NCBI GenBank assembly: GCA_031290635.1
Contig: JAITNE010000012.1
Span: 1-6,920 of the forward strand
Source of the DNA: Tannerella sp.
Lineage (GTDB): Bacteria; Bacteroidota; Bacteroidia; Bacteroidales; Tannerellaceae
Length of the DNA: 6,920 nt
Direction: 5' to 3'
Part shown: positions 1 to 6,920 of the stretch, one piece after another
How the letters are laid out: every line of letters begins with the position of its first letter
Numbering within the stretch: position 1 is the first letter of the stretch
Notes under the pieces: model-generated
What the model was told of the DNA's origin: nothing
Database searches by the model: none
The model's input: only the letters and a program-made list of their open reading frames with translations
Program-made: the position numbers and the translations under genes

Positions 1-523
1 CTTTCCATGAGGAGACAGATTTAGTGAGCTGCAGGCCGGAGGTTTCGAGATGGTGACAGAAGGCGGCGGCTAATCCGTCGGTAGCGTCAAGTTGAGGCAG
101 CATGTTCTCGTCGGGTATGTGCAGCATGCGTTGTAGCATCCCGGAAACTTGTTCTTTAGATGCTTTTCCGTTGCCCGTTATAGCCATTTTAATTTTCAAG
201 GGAGCATATTCGCAAATCGGCACCTGTCTGTGAAGCGCGGCAGCCATGGCAACGCCCTGAGCACGCCCGAGCTTGAGCATACTCTGTACGTTTTTTCCGA
301 AGAAAGGCGCTTCGATAGCCAGATGGTCGGGGTGATATGAATCAATGAGCTGCAACACACGGTCGAAGATATGTATCAGCCGCAGATAATGGTCGTCAAA
401 CTGATTGAGCTTCAGTACACCCATCGTTACGAGAAAAGGCTTCTTTCCCTCTACTCGCAAAACTCCGTAGCCCATCACTATTGTGCCCGGATCAATACCT
501 AATATTATTTGTTCTTTTTCCAT
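1..523 (-). CDS. ruvC: Crossover junction endodeoxyribonuclease RuvC, 3' end cut by window edge
   Basis: RuvC is the cytoplasmic, Mg-dependent resolvase that nicks Holliday junctions symmetrically as a dimer, working with the RuvAB branch-migration motor in recombination and repair. My translation from the ATG at 523 gives 174 residues without a stop before the left edge. Family length is about 170-190, so only a short C-terminal piece should be missing. The RNase H-like active site is complete: D11 in the GIDPGT motif near the N-terminus, E71 in [10 protein letters not shown], and D146 and D149 in LDATDG near the end of the visible part. The basic motif [10 protein letters not shown] (117-126) is also present. 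No clear Shine-Dalgarno sequence precedes the ATG, which is normal for this phylum. The start lies 30 bp after the stop of the C39-like gene on the same strand, with no terminator between them, so it is probably co-transcribed with it. Identification is firm; only the C-terminus is unseen. Confidence 0.96.
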   Translation of the reverse strand, partial: MEKEQIILGIDPGTIVMGYGVLRVEGKKPFLVTMGVLKLNQFDDHYLRLIHIFDRVLQLIDSYHPDHLAIEAPFFGKNVQSMLKLGRAQGVAMAAALHRQVPICEYAPLKIKMAITGNGKASKEQVSGMLQRMLHIPDENMLPQLDATDGLAAAFCHHLETSGLQLTKSVSSWK

Positions 524-553
524 TTACCGGCAAAAGTACTCATTTTCCATGAC

Positions 554-1240
554 TTACTCTTCCGGCCACAGCGCCAAAAACAGTCCCCAATCGAAATCGG
601 GGTCATAATAGTTGCGCCATGTTCCGAAGTAGAAATTCTCGAACGGATAAACAATGTAGCCATCTTCCTTATGGTCGGTACGGTCGTAGGGATCGGCAAG
701 GACAAGAACGTCGTCATCAGTGGATTCCGTTCCCATAGTGTCGTAGCCGACGACTATCTGCCAATGACCTCCCCATTCGTTTGTGCCGATGATTATGGGG
801 ATGTTGCGTTTCAGGAAATTCAAAAACAGTTCATGGGTTATTTCCGGTTTGCCGACGTCAAAGGTGGAGATATATTTGAATCCGCCAATCGAATCGACTA
901 TGTTTATCAAATGCCGCAAGTAAGTAGTATCCTGCTCCGTGCCGCGCAAACGTTTCAAATCCATTTCGCCGTAAGTTCCGAGTTTGCCGAAGTGATTTAG
1001 CGCCATCAGGACGCAACTTGGCCCGCAAGTAACGCCGGTGGTTTGCTGATAGGTTTTGAAGCCTTCAATCAGCGTAAGCGAACCGCCGCTCTGCAAGGCC
1101 TGAAAATCTATGGATTGAAAATAATCCGATACATCAGCCTGCTGCAACTCGCCCCGCAATAGCGACGGTCTTATCCAAAGATAAGCCGTCGCTGCAATCA
1201 AAATAAAAACTAAAACTACAACTATGATGAATTTTTTCAT
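554..1240 (-). CDS. Membrane-anchored C39-like (papain-fold) cysteine peptidase family protein
   Basis: This 228-residue protein begins with a short basic start (MKK) and one hydrophobic segment at about residues 4-22. No signal-peptidase site or lipobox is evident, so I expect an uncleaved anchor with the catalytic domain in the periplasm. The rest fits the C39-like peptidase family (Peptidase_C39_2 type). Q66 is the likely oxyanion residue, C72 in TCGPSC the nucleophile, H159 in GGHWQIVVGYD the general base, and D183 in LADPYD the third catalytic residue. There is no ABC-transporter or multi-pass membrane part, unlike bacteriocin exporters with N-terminal C39 domains, and no double-glycine precursor gene nearby. 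The start is 3 bp after the stop of the M28 peptidase, suggesting translational coupling and a shared job in breaking down imported peptides. The fold and catalytic residues are clear. Whether it cleaves peptides or another amide bond is not known from the sequence. Confidence 0.82.
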   Translation of the reverse strand: MKKFIIVVVLVFILIAATAYLWIRPSLLRGELQQADVSDYFQSIDFQALQSGGSLTLIEGFKTYQQTTGVTCGPSCVLMALNHFGKLGTYGEMDLKRLRGTEQDTTYLRHLINIVDSIGGFKYISTFDVGKPEITHELFLNFLKRNIPIIIGTNEWGGHWQIVVGYDTMGTESTDDDVLVLADPYDRTDHKEDGYIVYPFENFYFGTWRNYYDPDFDWGLFLALWPEE

Positions 1241-1243
1241 TAT

Positions 1244-2335
1244 CTATTTATCATTTGCCAAACTCCAAAGAATCAAATAAGTCGCTCGTGTTATATCCGT
1301 CACTTTATCCAAATCAATCCGTTCTACCTCGTCTATCGGCGTGTGGTAATCGGGATGCAAACCGGTAAAAAACCATATTACAGGTATGTTATGGAGTGAA
1401 AAATGCAAATAATCGCTGCCTGTGGATTTGTGCTGAAAGAGCGTAAACTTTGGACGGATATTCAATTTATTCTTCTCAATTTCCTTGCTCAACAGTTCGT
1501 TGTACTTTGTCAATTCATTAGACGACAAAAAATGAAACTCTTTCCCCAGCGCGTTGTTTTCGGCGTCGATAGTTTCAGGGAGCGCAAAGTCAGGATAAAT
1601 CGTAGGTACAAAGCCTTCTCGACCTATCATATCAAGATTAATATATGTTTTGATGTTCGAAAGCGACGCAAAGTTGGCTACAAAATAATCCGAACCTAAA
1701 TAATTGACTTCTTCACCGTCCCAAAAGGCGAAAATAATGCTATATAGCGGTTTGTCGGCGCTTGAGGCAAAGGCTTCGGCCACTTGCAGCACGGCTGCAA
1801 CAGACGAAGCATTATCATCAGCGCCATTGTATATTTGGTCGCCGACCAGCAATTCATCTACGCCGACATGGTCGAAGTGAGCGCCGATTACGATGTATTC
1901 ATCCTTCTTTTGACCTTCGATATATCCGATTACGTTCCTCAACGCCAATCTTCTATACGACTTTTCCGCTTTATATTTGGAAATAGAATCGGAGTTGACC
2001 TGAAAATCCACCGCTTTTTCGCGCACCGGACTAATGGCTTCAAAGTCTTGAAAATACGTCCGGTAGAACGGTTTTACTCCTAAACCTTTCAGTTCGGATT
2101 GAATATATTCCGAAGCAACTAATCCGCCGAGCTTGCCGGCTTCGCGTCCTTCCAAAGCATCGCTTGCAAGGAAGGATAAACGAGCTTCTACGCCTTGCTT
2201 TGTGATGCTTTCAAGACCTTTATTTTTGCCGACTTGAGCGTTTTTGTCGGCTTGAGCATTTTTGCCTCCTTGAGCGTAAACGGCCGACGAGACCGCACAT
2301 AAGCCGACGAGCATTAATAAATATAACTTACTCAT
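1244..2335 (-). CDS. Exported M28-family zinc peptidase (aminopeptidase-like)
   Basis: M28 enzymes are two-zinc exopeptidases that usually remove N-terminal amino acids from peptides. I place the start at the ATG at 2335, giving 363 residues. The frame is open further upstream to 2440, but that extension has no signal character and would overlap the SusD gene by over 100 bp. From 2335 the protein begins with a good signal peptide (MSKLYLLMLVGLCAVSSAVYA), cleaved probably after A21. There is no lipobox, so a soluble periplasmic or secreted protein is expected. A repeat linker (21-38) follows, then the conserved helical region LSFLASDALEGREAGKLGG (about 53-71). The metal and catalytic residues are H153 and D155 in GAHFDHVG, D173 in NGADDNAS, E208 and E209 in WDGEE, D235 in NLDMIGRE, and H331 in YHTPIDE. 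It ends without an obvious type IX sorting domain. The gene overlaps the SusD stop by 8 bp, so the two are tightly coupled. Exact peptide specificity cannot be read from the sequence. Confidence 0.93.
   Translation of the reverse strand: MSKLYLLMLVGLCAVSSAVYAQGGKNAQADKNAQVGKNKGLESITKQGVEARLSFLASDALEGREAGKLGGLVASEYIQSELKGLGVKPFYRTYFQDFEAISPVREKAVDFQVNSDSISKYKAEKSYRRLALRNVIGYIEGQKKDEYIVIGAHFDHVGVDELLVGDQIYNGADDNASSVAAVLQVAEAFASSADKPLYSIIFAFWDGEEVNYLGSDYFVANFASLSNIKTYINLDMIGREGFVPTIYPDFALPETIDAENNALGKEFHFLSSNELTKYNELLSKEIEKNKLNIRPKFTLFQHKSTGSDYLHFSLHNIPVIWFFTGLHPDYHTPIDEVERIDLDKVTDITRATYLILWSLANDK
2222..2275 (-). repeat. Three tandem 18-bp in-frame repeats in the M28 gene
   Basis: Three consecutive 18-base units lie at 2258-2275, 2240-2257 and 2222-2239. 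Read on the minus strand the first is GCTCAAGGAGGCAAAAAT; the others differ from it at 2 to 4 positions. They encode AQGGKN, AQADKN and AQVGKN, residues 21-38 of the peptidase. The first unit starts with the codon for the predicted last signal-peptide residue, so the repeat begins at the cleavage junction and forms a hydrophilic, basic linker. The unit is a multiple of three, so copy-number change would alter linker length without breaking the frame. Confidence 0.9.
2328..2335 (-). other. 8-bp stop/start overlap (ATGAGTAA) between SusD-like and M28 genes
   Basis: The minus-strand octamer ATGAGTAA contains the M28 start codon (2333-2335) and the SusD stop TAA (2328-2330) in a different frame. 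Such overlaps commonly couple translation of the downstream gene to termination of the upstream one. It also supports choosing 2335 over upstream candidates as the M28 start. No Shine-Dalgarno sequence is apparent ahead of it. Confidence 0.8.
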
Positions 2336-3986
2336 ATCTATCAGGTTTAATTGGTGATATATGTTCGTACAAATACTTGGCTTCATCATCCGTCCAGCCG
2401 TCGTTGTTGTCTGCCCCACCCTCGTAATTAGCGTCGGCATAAGGCGCGGAGGCTACTGAGGAAGCGTCGTAACCGTAGTTTTGCGAAAGCAAGGGATTCA
2501 GATCGCGGTCGCGCTGGGGGACAGGAAAACGATAATGTTTAGCTTGGATATGCTCGTTTTTCTGAGCGGCCGTAACGCGACGCATAGTCTTCAACAACAC
2601 TCTCCATCGCACAAGATCGTACCATCGCTGCTGTTCATACACAAATTCGTAATAACGCTCGCGACGCAATTGTTTCCTGAATTCCAAGTAATCGAGATTG
2701 CTCAGATTCACTTCGGAAAGATCGATAGAGGCTGTTCCGTCGTCAAACTCGCCCACTTTGTATGCCCGACGCCGTACCTTGTTGATGGCCTCGTAAGCTT
2801 CGGCATTAGGCGCATGATTACGTTCGTTGATGGCCTCAGCCTTGATGAGAAGCACGTCGGCATAACGCAAAATCGTAGCGTTCAGTTCGCGGTTGTAGGC
2901 GCTGGCGACGCGATTTTCCGGGTCGATATACTTCTGATAGCGTGGCAAAGTGTAATATACCTGCACGTTTTCTTCGGGATTCCAAACGTCGGCGAGGAAA
3001 GAGCCTTCCCGGCGCTGGTCACGGGCGTCGAAACGGTCGTAAAACGTGCGGTCTGAAACGACAACGTGAGGAGTCAGCGTATCATTATAAGTAGTGAAAA
3101 AAGCACAGTGCGTGAGGTGATTACCGCCGTCGCCGTAACTCTCCTGAGAGATAACATAATTGATGGCAAACAGACTTTCCTTGCCGTAGCGGTTGTTTTT
3201 GTCCCAGTTAGCATGAAAATTTTCTTCCAATTCATAGCTTGTAACCAAATCGGCAAAATAAACAGCCGAGTCGAGTTTAGCTTCAGGATTTACGACGCCA
3301 TCGGTCTGCGCCCAATAGAGATAGACTTTCGCGAGCTGTCCGTAAGCCGCTTGTTGCGTTACGCGCCCCTGATCGTCGGTAGAATAATCTTCACGAGCGC
3401 GATAGTCGGACAGATTTTCGGCTGACGACTTCAAGTCCGCCACAATCTGCGCATAAACATCGTTTACATTAGCTCTGGTCGTACCTACGCCGGCGTCAAT
3501 GTCGGAACTGATAACTAAAGGCACTTCGCCGAAGAGCGGCACAATCTGAAAATAATGGAAGGCACGCAGGAATAACGCCTCGCCTGAAACCCTTCGCCGG
3601 ATACGGTCTGAAACATTCGTTTCGGGGTTGGCGAGCGCGTCTATAAGCGCATTAGCATTGGAAATACCGTAATAACTGCCCGCCCAAGCCCAATAGGGAT
3701 AGCTGTTGGTAGCGTCATAAAGCAGGGTTGAGAGCGAGCCGCCCGAACCGCCCAGCATGGTAGCGCCCGACTTGGAAGCGTCGGATGCGAGGTCAACCAG
3801 ATAGGCTATGACCACGCTTTCGTTGTCAACTTCGGTAGCATAAACGCCGTTAACAGCAAGGATGGCGTCTTTGTCGGACTTAAAGAAATCTCTCTGGTCG
3901 AGGGCGCTGAGAGGAATAACGTCGAGGCTGTTACATGAATTTACGAGCAACGACAGGCTTGTGAAAAGTAAAAATATTTTCTTCAT
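2328..3986 (-). CDS. SusD/RagB-like outer-membrane nutrient-binding lipoprotein
   Basis: SusD-family lipoproteins sit on the outer face of the outer membrane, bind the nutrient, and close as a lid over the SusC transporter barrel. This one has 552 residues. The N-terminus is a lipoprotein signal (MKKIFLLFTSLSLLVNSC) with the likely lipidated C18, followed by the family's usual CNSLDVIP segment. The N-terminal SusD-like helical part includes GEALFLRAFHYFQIVPLFGEVPL (about 135-157). The C-terminal half carries typical motifs: RYADVLLIKAEAIN (374-387), INKVRRRAY (401-409), LRRERYYEFVYEQQRWYDLVRW (440-461) and FPVPQRDRDLNP (487-498). Most family members end soon after the QNxGY-type motif seen here at 502-506. 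This one continues for about 46 residues rich in Asp, Asn, Tyr and Gly. It starts 24 bp after the SusC-like stop and its last codons overlap the M28 start. The ligand cannot be identified; peptide is favoured only from the neighbouring peptidases. Confidence 0.96.
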   Translation of the reverse strand: MKKIFLLFTSLSLLVNSCNSLDVIPLSALDQRDFFKSDKDAILAVNGVYATEVDNESVVIAYLVDLASDASKSGATMLGGSGGSLSTLLYDATNSYPYWAWAGSYYGISNANALIDALANPETNVSDRIRRRVSGEALFLRAFHYFQIVPLFGEVPLVISSDIDAGVGTTRANVNDVYAQIVADLKSSAENLSDYRAREDYSTDDQGRVTQQAAYGQLAKVYLYWAQTDGVVNPEAKLDSAVYFADLVTSYELEENFHANWDKNNRYGKESLFAINYVISQESYGDGGNHLTHCAFFTTYNDTLTPHVVVSDRTFYDRFDARDQRREGSFLADVWNPEENVQVYYTLPRYQKYIDPENRVASAYNRELNATILRYADVLLIKAEAINERNHAPNAEAYEAINKVRRRAYKVGEFDDGTASIDLSEVNLSNLDYLEFRKQLRRERYYEFVYEQQRWYDLVRWRVLLKTMRRVTAAQKNEHIQAKHYRFPVPQRDRDLNPLLSQNYGYDASSVASAPYADANYEGGADNNDGWTDDEAKYLYEHISPIKPDRYE

Positions 3987-4010
3987 TTGATTTTTTAATT
4001 TTGATGATTA
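3987..4010 (-). other. Short AT-rich susC-susD intergenic leader
   Basis: These 24 bases separate the SusC-like stop from the SusD-like ATG. On the minus strand the first codon after the SusC stop is another TAA, so termination is doubled (TAATAA). The stretch before the ATG, AATTAAAAAATCAA, is A-rich without a Shine-Dalgarno match, the usual translation-initiation context in Bacteroidota. I see no hairpin or promoter here, so the two genes should share one transcript. Confidence 0.6.
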
Positions 4011-6920
4011 TTAAAACGTTAAATTTATACCTGCGAGGAAGGATTTGGCGGTAGGATAAGCGCCGAGGTCTGTTCCGAGAAGCAACTCGTTAGTTTCGTC
4101 GTCTCCGTTGCGGGATGCTTCGGGGTCATAACCCTTATATTTAGTCAGGGTCAGCAGGTTGACGCCCGAAAGAAAGATGCGCAGACGACCACGCGCAAAG
4201 GCAGTGTATTTGCGGGGCAGATTGTATCCGACAGTAATGTCTTTGAGCCTCAGATAAGAAGCGTCTTCGATGTAGCGGCTATCGAGGTTGATAAACGAGG
4301 CCGGTTGAGCTTTTGGGATGTTTGTGTTAGTATTTGTGGGAGTCCATCTGTCGGTCAGCGCTTTCGAGCCGTTGTAAATTTGTGTTGGGGTTTCCAGATT
4401 GAGCCTCAGGACATTGTATAGATGGTTTCCGTAACTTCCCTGAAAGGCAAGCGAGAGGTCGAAATCTTTGTAAGCCAGACTGCTTGAAAATCCGTAGATA
4501 AACTTTGGATGTACATTGTTGATAATCGTACGGTCGCTATTGTCAATCACGCCATCATTATTTATATCCTGAAAACGCGCTTCACCGGCCTGTACGCCGT
4601 CGTCGTCCCAACTTGGAACCGAAGCGGAGGATTCTTCGCCCTGCTGTACTATTCCGTCGAAAACATATCCGTAAAATACGCCGAGCGGTTGTCCTACCTT
4701 AACGATATGGTCGGAAATCACAAAGTCTTCAATGCCAAGCTTGAGAATTTTGTTCAGATTTTTTGAGATATTTGCCTGAAGCGTCCATCTCAAATCCTTA
4801 GTGTCAATCAGCGCGGCGCTTACGCTAAATTCTACGCCCTTGTTAGATAGTTCGCCGATGTTGACGGTGCGGGCGCTAAGTCCGGTAGTCGATTCGACGG
4901 GCAAATCCACAAGCAAATCTGACGTTTTCTTATAATAAGCGTCGAACGAGAAATTGATACGGTCGTTCCACAATCCGCCGTCGATACCGACATTATACTG
5001 TGTGGTGTTCTCCCATTTCAAGTCGTCGTTGCCATAATTAGTTACTGTATATCCTACAACAAGTCTGTTGCCGAACGAATAATTGCGCGGGGTGTAAGTG
5101 CGGGCAAACAGATAATCGCCAATCTCCTGATTACCGACCTTTCCGGCGCTGCCTCTCACTTTCAGCGAAGAGAGAATATTTTCGGCGTAAAACGGCTCCT
5201 GGTCTATATTCCATGATAATCCTACTGATGGAAAATATCCCCATTGATGGCCGGGCGAAAAACGCGATGAACCGTCGGCGCGTAACGAAACGCTCAGGTT
5301 ATATCGGTCTTTAAGTGTATAATTGACCCTTCCCAACCATGAATTAAGGATGGATACAGCGCCGCCCGAAGTGGGCGTAATAAGTGTGGACGCGCTGGAT
5401 AAATTGTGATAAGTCATTGATTCATTAATGAAATCGCTGGCTGCCACGTTTGAAAATTCAATACTTGTCTTTTGCGTAGTGTAGCCTGCAAGCACGTTCA
5501 GTGAATGTATTTCGTTGAATCGCTTGCTGTAGTCGAGCGTAAATTCCGTCAGCGAAGACGAATACAGTTTATTTCCGATGGCTGCATAACCGTTTACAAG
5601 TATTCCGACCGCCGAAGTCGATGGCGCATACAGATTTTGAACCGTAGAACTGATATTTATTCCTGTATTGATTTTGGCCGTCAAACCCTGCAATATCTCA
5701 TATTGAGCATAGAAATTGCCCAATATCGAATTGTTTTTCGATTCTACCGTCGAATTGAGCAAATCCGACAAGGGATTGACCGTCTGGTTGCCTATGCGCA
5801 GGTCGCCTGTTTCAAACGGATTATTGTAATAATAACCGCCGTCGCTGTTATATATAGGAACAAGAGCGGGGATGCGCAAACCGTAATCATAGGTCCCTGC
5901 AACTCGTCCTGCCGATTCTCTGCCTGTAAGATTGACTAAACCGTTCTGAAATGTATGCGAGGCCGTCAGGTTTACGCCTACTTTCAGCTTGGGAAAAACA
6001 TCCTTGTCGATGTTGATTCTGCCTGTATAGCGCTCCAGACCTGTGTTGCGGATGATGCCGTCCTGATTATTGTAACCGCCCGAAATAAGGTAGCGATGGT
6101 CGTCGTTTCCGCCATTGATAGACAATTGATGATTTTGTGTTATGCCGGTCTGCAAAAATGCGTCCTGCCAATTACTGCCGACGCCGCGTAACAACCCGCT
6201 GCCGGGGTATTGATCGTAGGGATTTTTGTTGTTTTCGTCAAGTTCCGCGTAAAGCGAAGCCCATTCGTCGGCGTTCAGCAAATCTAACTTTCTGTTGATT
6301 TTCTGGATGCTGTACGAAGCCTGATAATCAACCGTATTACGCCCGCGATTTCCTTTTTTTGTGGTGATGAGAATAACGCCGTTAGCGCCGCGAGAACCGT
6401 AAATGGCGGTAGCCGAAACGTCTTTCAACACTTCTATTGATGCAATATCCGAAGGATTGAGAAACGCCAGCGGATTCAATCCTCCATCATACAGACTTGT
6501 GTTGCCGCTGCCGACAGCGCTTGTGCTCACGCCGACGCCAGCACGAGTTGAACTGTTGTCGTTGTAAACAATCAGTCCGTCAATAACATACAGCGGTTCA
6601 TTGCCGCCTGTTATCGAATTGCTTCCGCGAATACGAATAGATGAAGTAGCGCCCGGAGCGCCTGAACTTTGCGTAACGCTCAGACCTGCAACTGCGCCGC
6701 CTAACAGTTTGTCGAACGAAAGCGTCTGTTGCGACAAGGCCGTCGCCGGAACGGAAGCCACCGAACCTGTCAGTTCCTTGCGCTTCTGCGTGCCGTAACC
6801 TACAACTACTACCTCGCTCAATATTTTACTGTCTTCGCTCAATCTGACAGTCAAGGGCTTAGTGTATTCGTAGATTGTAACTTCTTCCGTCTTGTAGCCG
6901 AGATAACTGACGGTCAGATT
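4011..6920 (-). CDS. SusC/RagA-like TonB-dependent outer-membrane transporter, 5' end cut by window edge
   Basis: SusC-family proteins are 22-strand outer-membrane barrels that import nutrients bound by the partner SusD, powered by TonB-ExbBD. The frame is open to the right edge, giving 969 visible residues (numbered from the edge). The first visible residues, NLTVSYLGYKTEEV, are the end of a carboxypeptidase-regulatory-like N-terminal domain, so the gene continues beyond the window. The TTG at 6854 is internal and is not a start. Next come the linker motif EVVVVGYGTQKR (36-47) and the plug domain with IRIRGSNS (95-102), LYVIDG (110-115) and the signature around VLKDVSATAIYGSRGANGV (about 164-182). 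The barrel includes RADGSSRFSP (547-556), FPSVGLSW (563-570), the loop DINNDGVIDNSD (785-796), which resembles a calcium-binding loop, and the C-terminal strand ending in Phe (AGINLTF). The signal peptide and any sigma/anti-sigma signalling domain lie outside the window. It is the first gene of the visible operon. Confidence 0.97.
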   Translation of the reverse strand, partial: NLTVSYLGYKTEEVTIYEYTKPLTVRLSEDSKILSEVVVVGYGTQKRKELTGSVASVPATALSQQTLSFDKLLGGAVAGLSVTQSSGAPGATSSIRIRGSNSITGGNEPLYVIDGLIVYNDNSSTRAGVGVSTSAVGSGNTSLYDGGLNPLAFLNPSDIASIEVLKDVSATAIYGSRGANGVILITTKKGNRGRNTVDYQASYSIQKINRKLDLLNADEWASLYAELDENNKNPYDQYPGSGLLRGVGSNWQDAFLQTGITQNHQLSINGGNDDHRYLISGGYNNQDGIIRNTGLERYTGRINIDKDVFPKLKVGVNLTASHTFQNGLVNLTGRESAGRVAGTYDYGLRIPALVPIYNSDGGYYYNNPFETGDLRIGNQTVNPLSDLLNSTVESKNNSILGNFYAQYEILQGLTAKINTGINISSTVQNLYAPSTSAVGILVNGYAAIGNKLYSSSLTEFTLDYSKRFNEIHSLNVLAGYTTQKTSIEFSNVAASDFINESMTYHNLSSASTLITPTSGGAVSILNSWLGRVNYTLKDRYNLSVSLRADGSSRFSPGHQWGYFPSVGLSWNIDQEPFYAENILSSLKVRGSAGKVGNQEIGDYLFARTYTPRNYSFGNRLVVGYTVTNYGNDDLKWENTTQYNVGIDGGLWNDRINFSFDAYYKKTSDLLVDLPVESTTGLSARTVNIGELSNKGVEFSVSAALIDTKDLRWTLQANISKNLNKILKLGIEDFVISDHIVKVGQPLGVFYGYVFDGIVQQGEESSASVPSWDDDGVQAGEARFQDINNDGVIDNSDRTIINNVHPKFIYGFSSSLAYKDFDLSLAFQGSYGNHLYNVLRLNLETPTQIYNGSKALTDRWTPTNTNTNIPKAQPASFINLDSRYIEDASYLRLKDITVGYNLPRKYTAFARGRLRIFLSGVNLLTLTKYKGYDPEASRNGDDETNELLLGTDLGAYPTAKSFLAGINLTF

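Noticed and set aside
531..538. TACTTTTG on the minus strand just ahead of ruvC, matching the Bacteroidota -7 consensus TAnnTTTG
   Set aside because: No TTTG-type -33 element lies at the usual 19-23 base distance, and the start codon is only 7 bases downstream, leaving almost no leader. One short match is expected by chance.
505..717. A 70-codon minus-strand frame spanning the C39-like/ruvC junction
   Set aside because: It overlaps the well-supported ends of both genes in another frame and resembles no protein family. The ruvC start at 523 explains the region better.
509..1000. A 163-codon open frame on the plus strand opposite the C39-like gene
   Set aside because: It lies entirely antisense to a gene with intact catalytic motifs and shows no recognisable domain of its own. 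It is best explained as a shadow of the opposite strand's codon use.
2481..3056. A 191-codon open frame on the plus strand opposite the SusD-like gene
   Set aside because: It is antisense to conserved SusD motifs, lacks a recognisable domain and has no supporting context. Treated as a shadow.
4497..4568. Calcium-binding or dockerin-like loop (DINNDGVIDNSD) as a sign of a cellulosome-type domain in the SusC-like protein
   Set aside because: This single loop is a recurrent feature of SusC barrels near this position. No paired repeat or cohesin context is present.
6852..6854. TTG at 6854 as the start codon of the SusC-like gene
   Set aside because: The same frame continues to the right edge and encodes the expected end of the carboxypeptidase-regulatory-like domain, so this codon is an internal Leu.

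Overview
The window reads as a piece of a Bacteroidota chromosome, probably from the Bacteroidales or a close relative. The main evidence is a tandem SusC/SusD pair (TonB-dependent outer-membrane transporter plus surface lipoprotein), an architecture essentially confined to that phylum. Supporting evidence is the AT-rich, Shine-Dalgarno-poor leaders and a RuvC of the type seen in these bacteria. Genus and species cannot be fixed from the sequence alone.

Everything recognisable lies on the minus strand, so transcription runs from right to left. In that order the genes are: a SusC-like transporter whose N-terminus is cut by the right edge (4011-6920); a SusD/RagB-like lipoprotein (2328-3986); an exported M28-family zinc peptidase (2328 region to 1244, start placed at 2335); a membrane-anchored C39-like papain-fold cysteine peptidase (554-1240); and ruvC, the Holliday-junction resolvase, whose last few codons are cut by the left edge (1-523). 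The gaps are 24 bp, an 8-bp overlap, 3 bp and 30 bp. I see no terminator and no complete promoter in any of them, so the five genes look like one co-transcribed unit whose promoter lies beyond the right edge. No stretch longer than about 30 bases is without a gene. I see no RNA gene, CRISPR array or mobile element.

The likely joint role of the first four genes is nutrient capture at the outer membrane followed by periplasmic hydrolysis. No glycoside hydrolase, lyase or sulfatase is visible, and both enzymes are peptidase-like. The inferred substrate is therefore peptide or protein (compare the RagAB oligopeptide importer) rather than glycan, though genes outside the window could change this. 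The housekeeping gene ruvC appears to ride at the end of this accessory operon.

The points most worth a second look are the peptide-type composition of the operon, an unusual acidic C-terminal tail on the SusD protein, an in-frame 18-bp triplet repeat that begins exactly at the predicted signal-peptide cleavage site of the M28 peptidase, the stand-alone anchored C39-like protein, and the linkage to ruvC. I do not see strong evidence for a wholly new kind of system.
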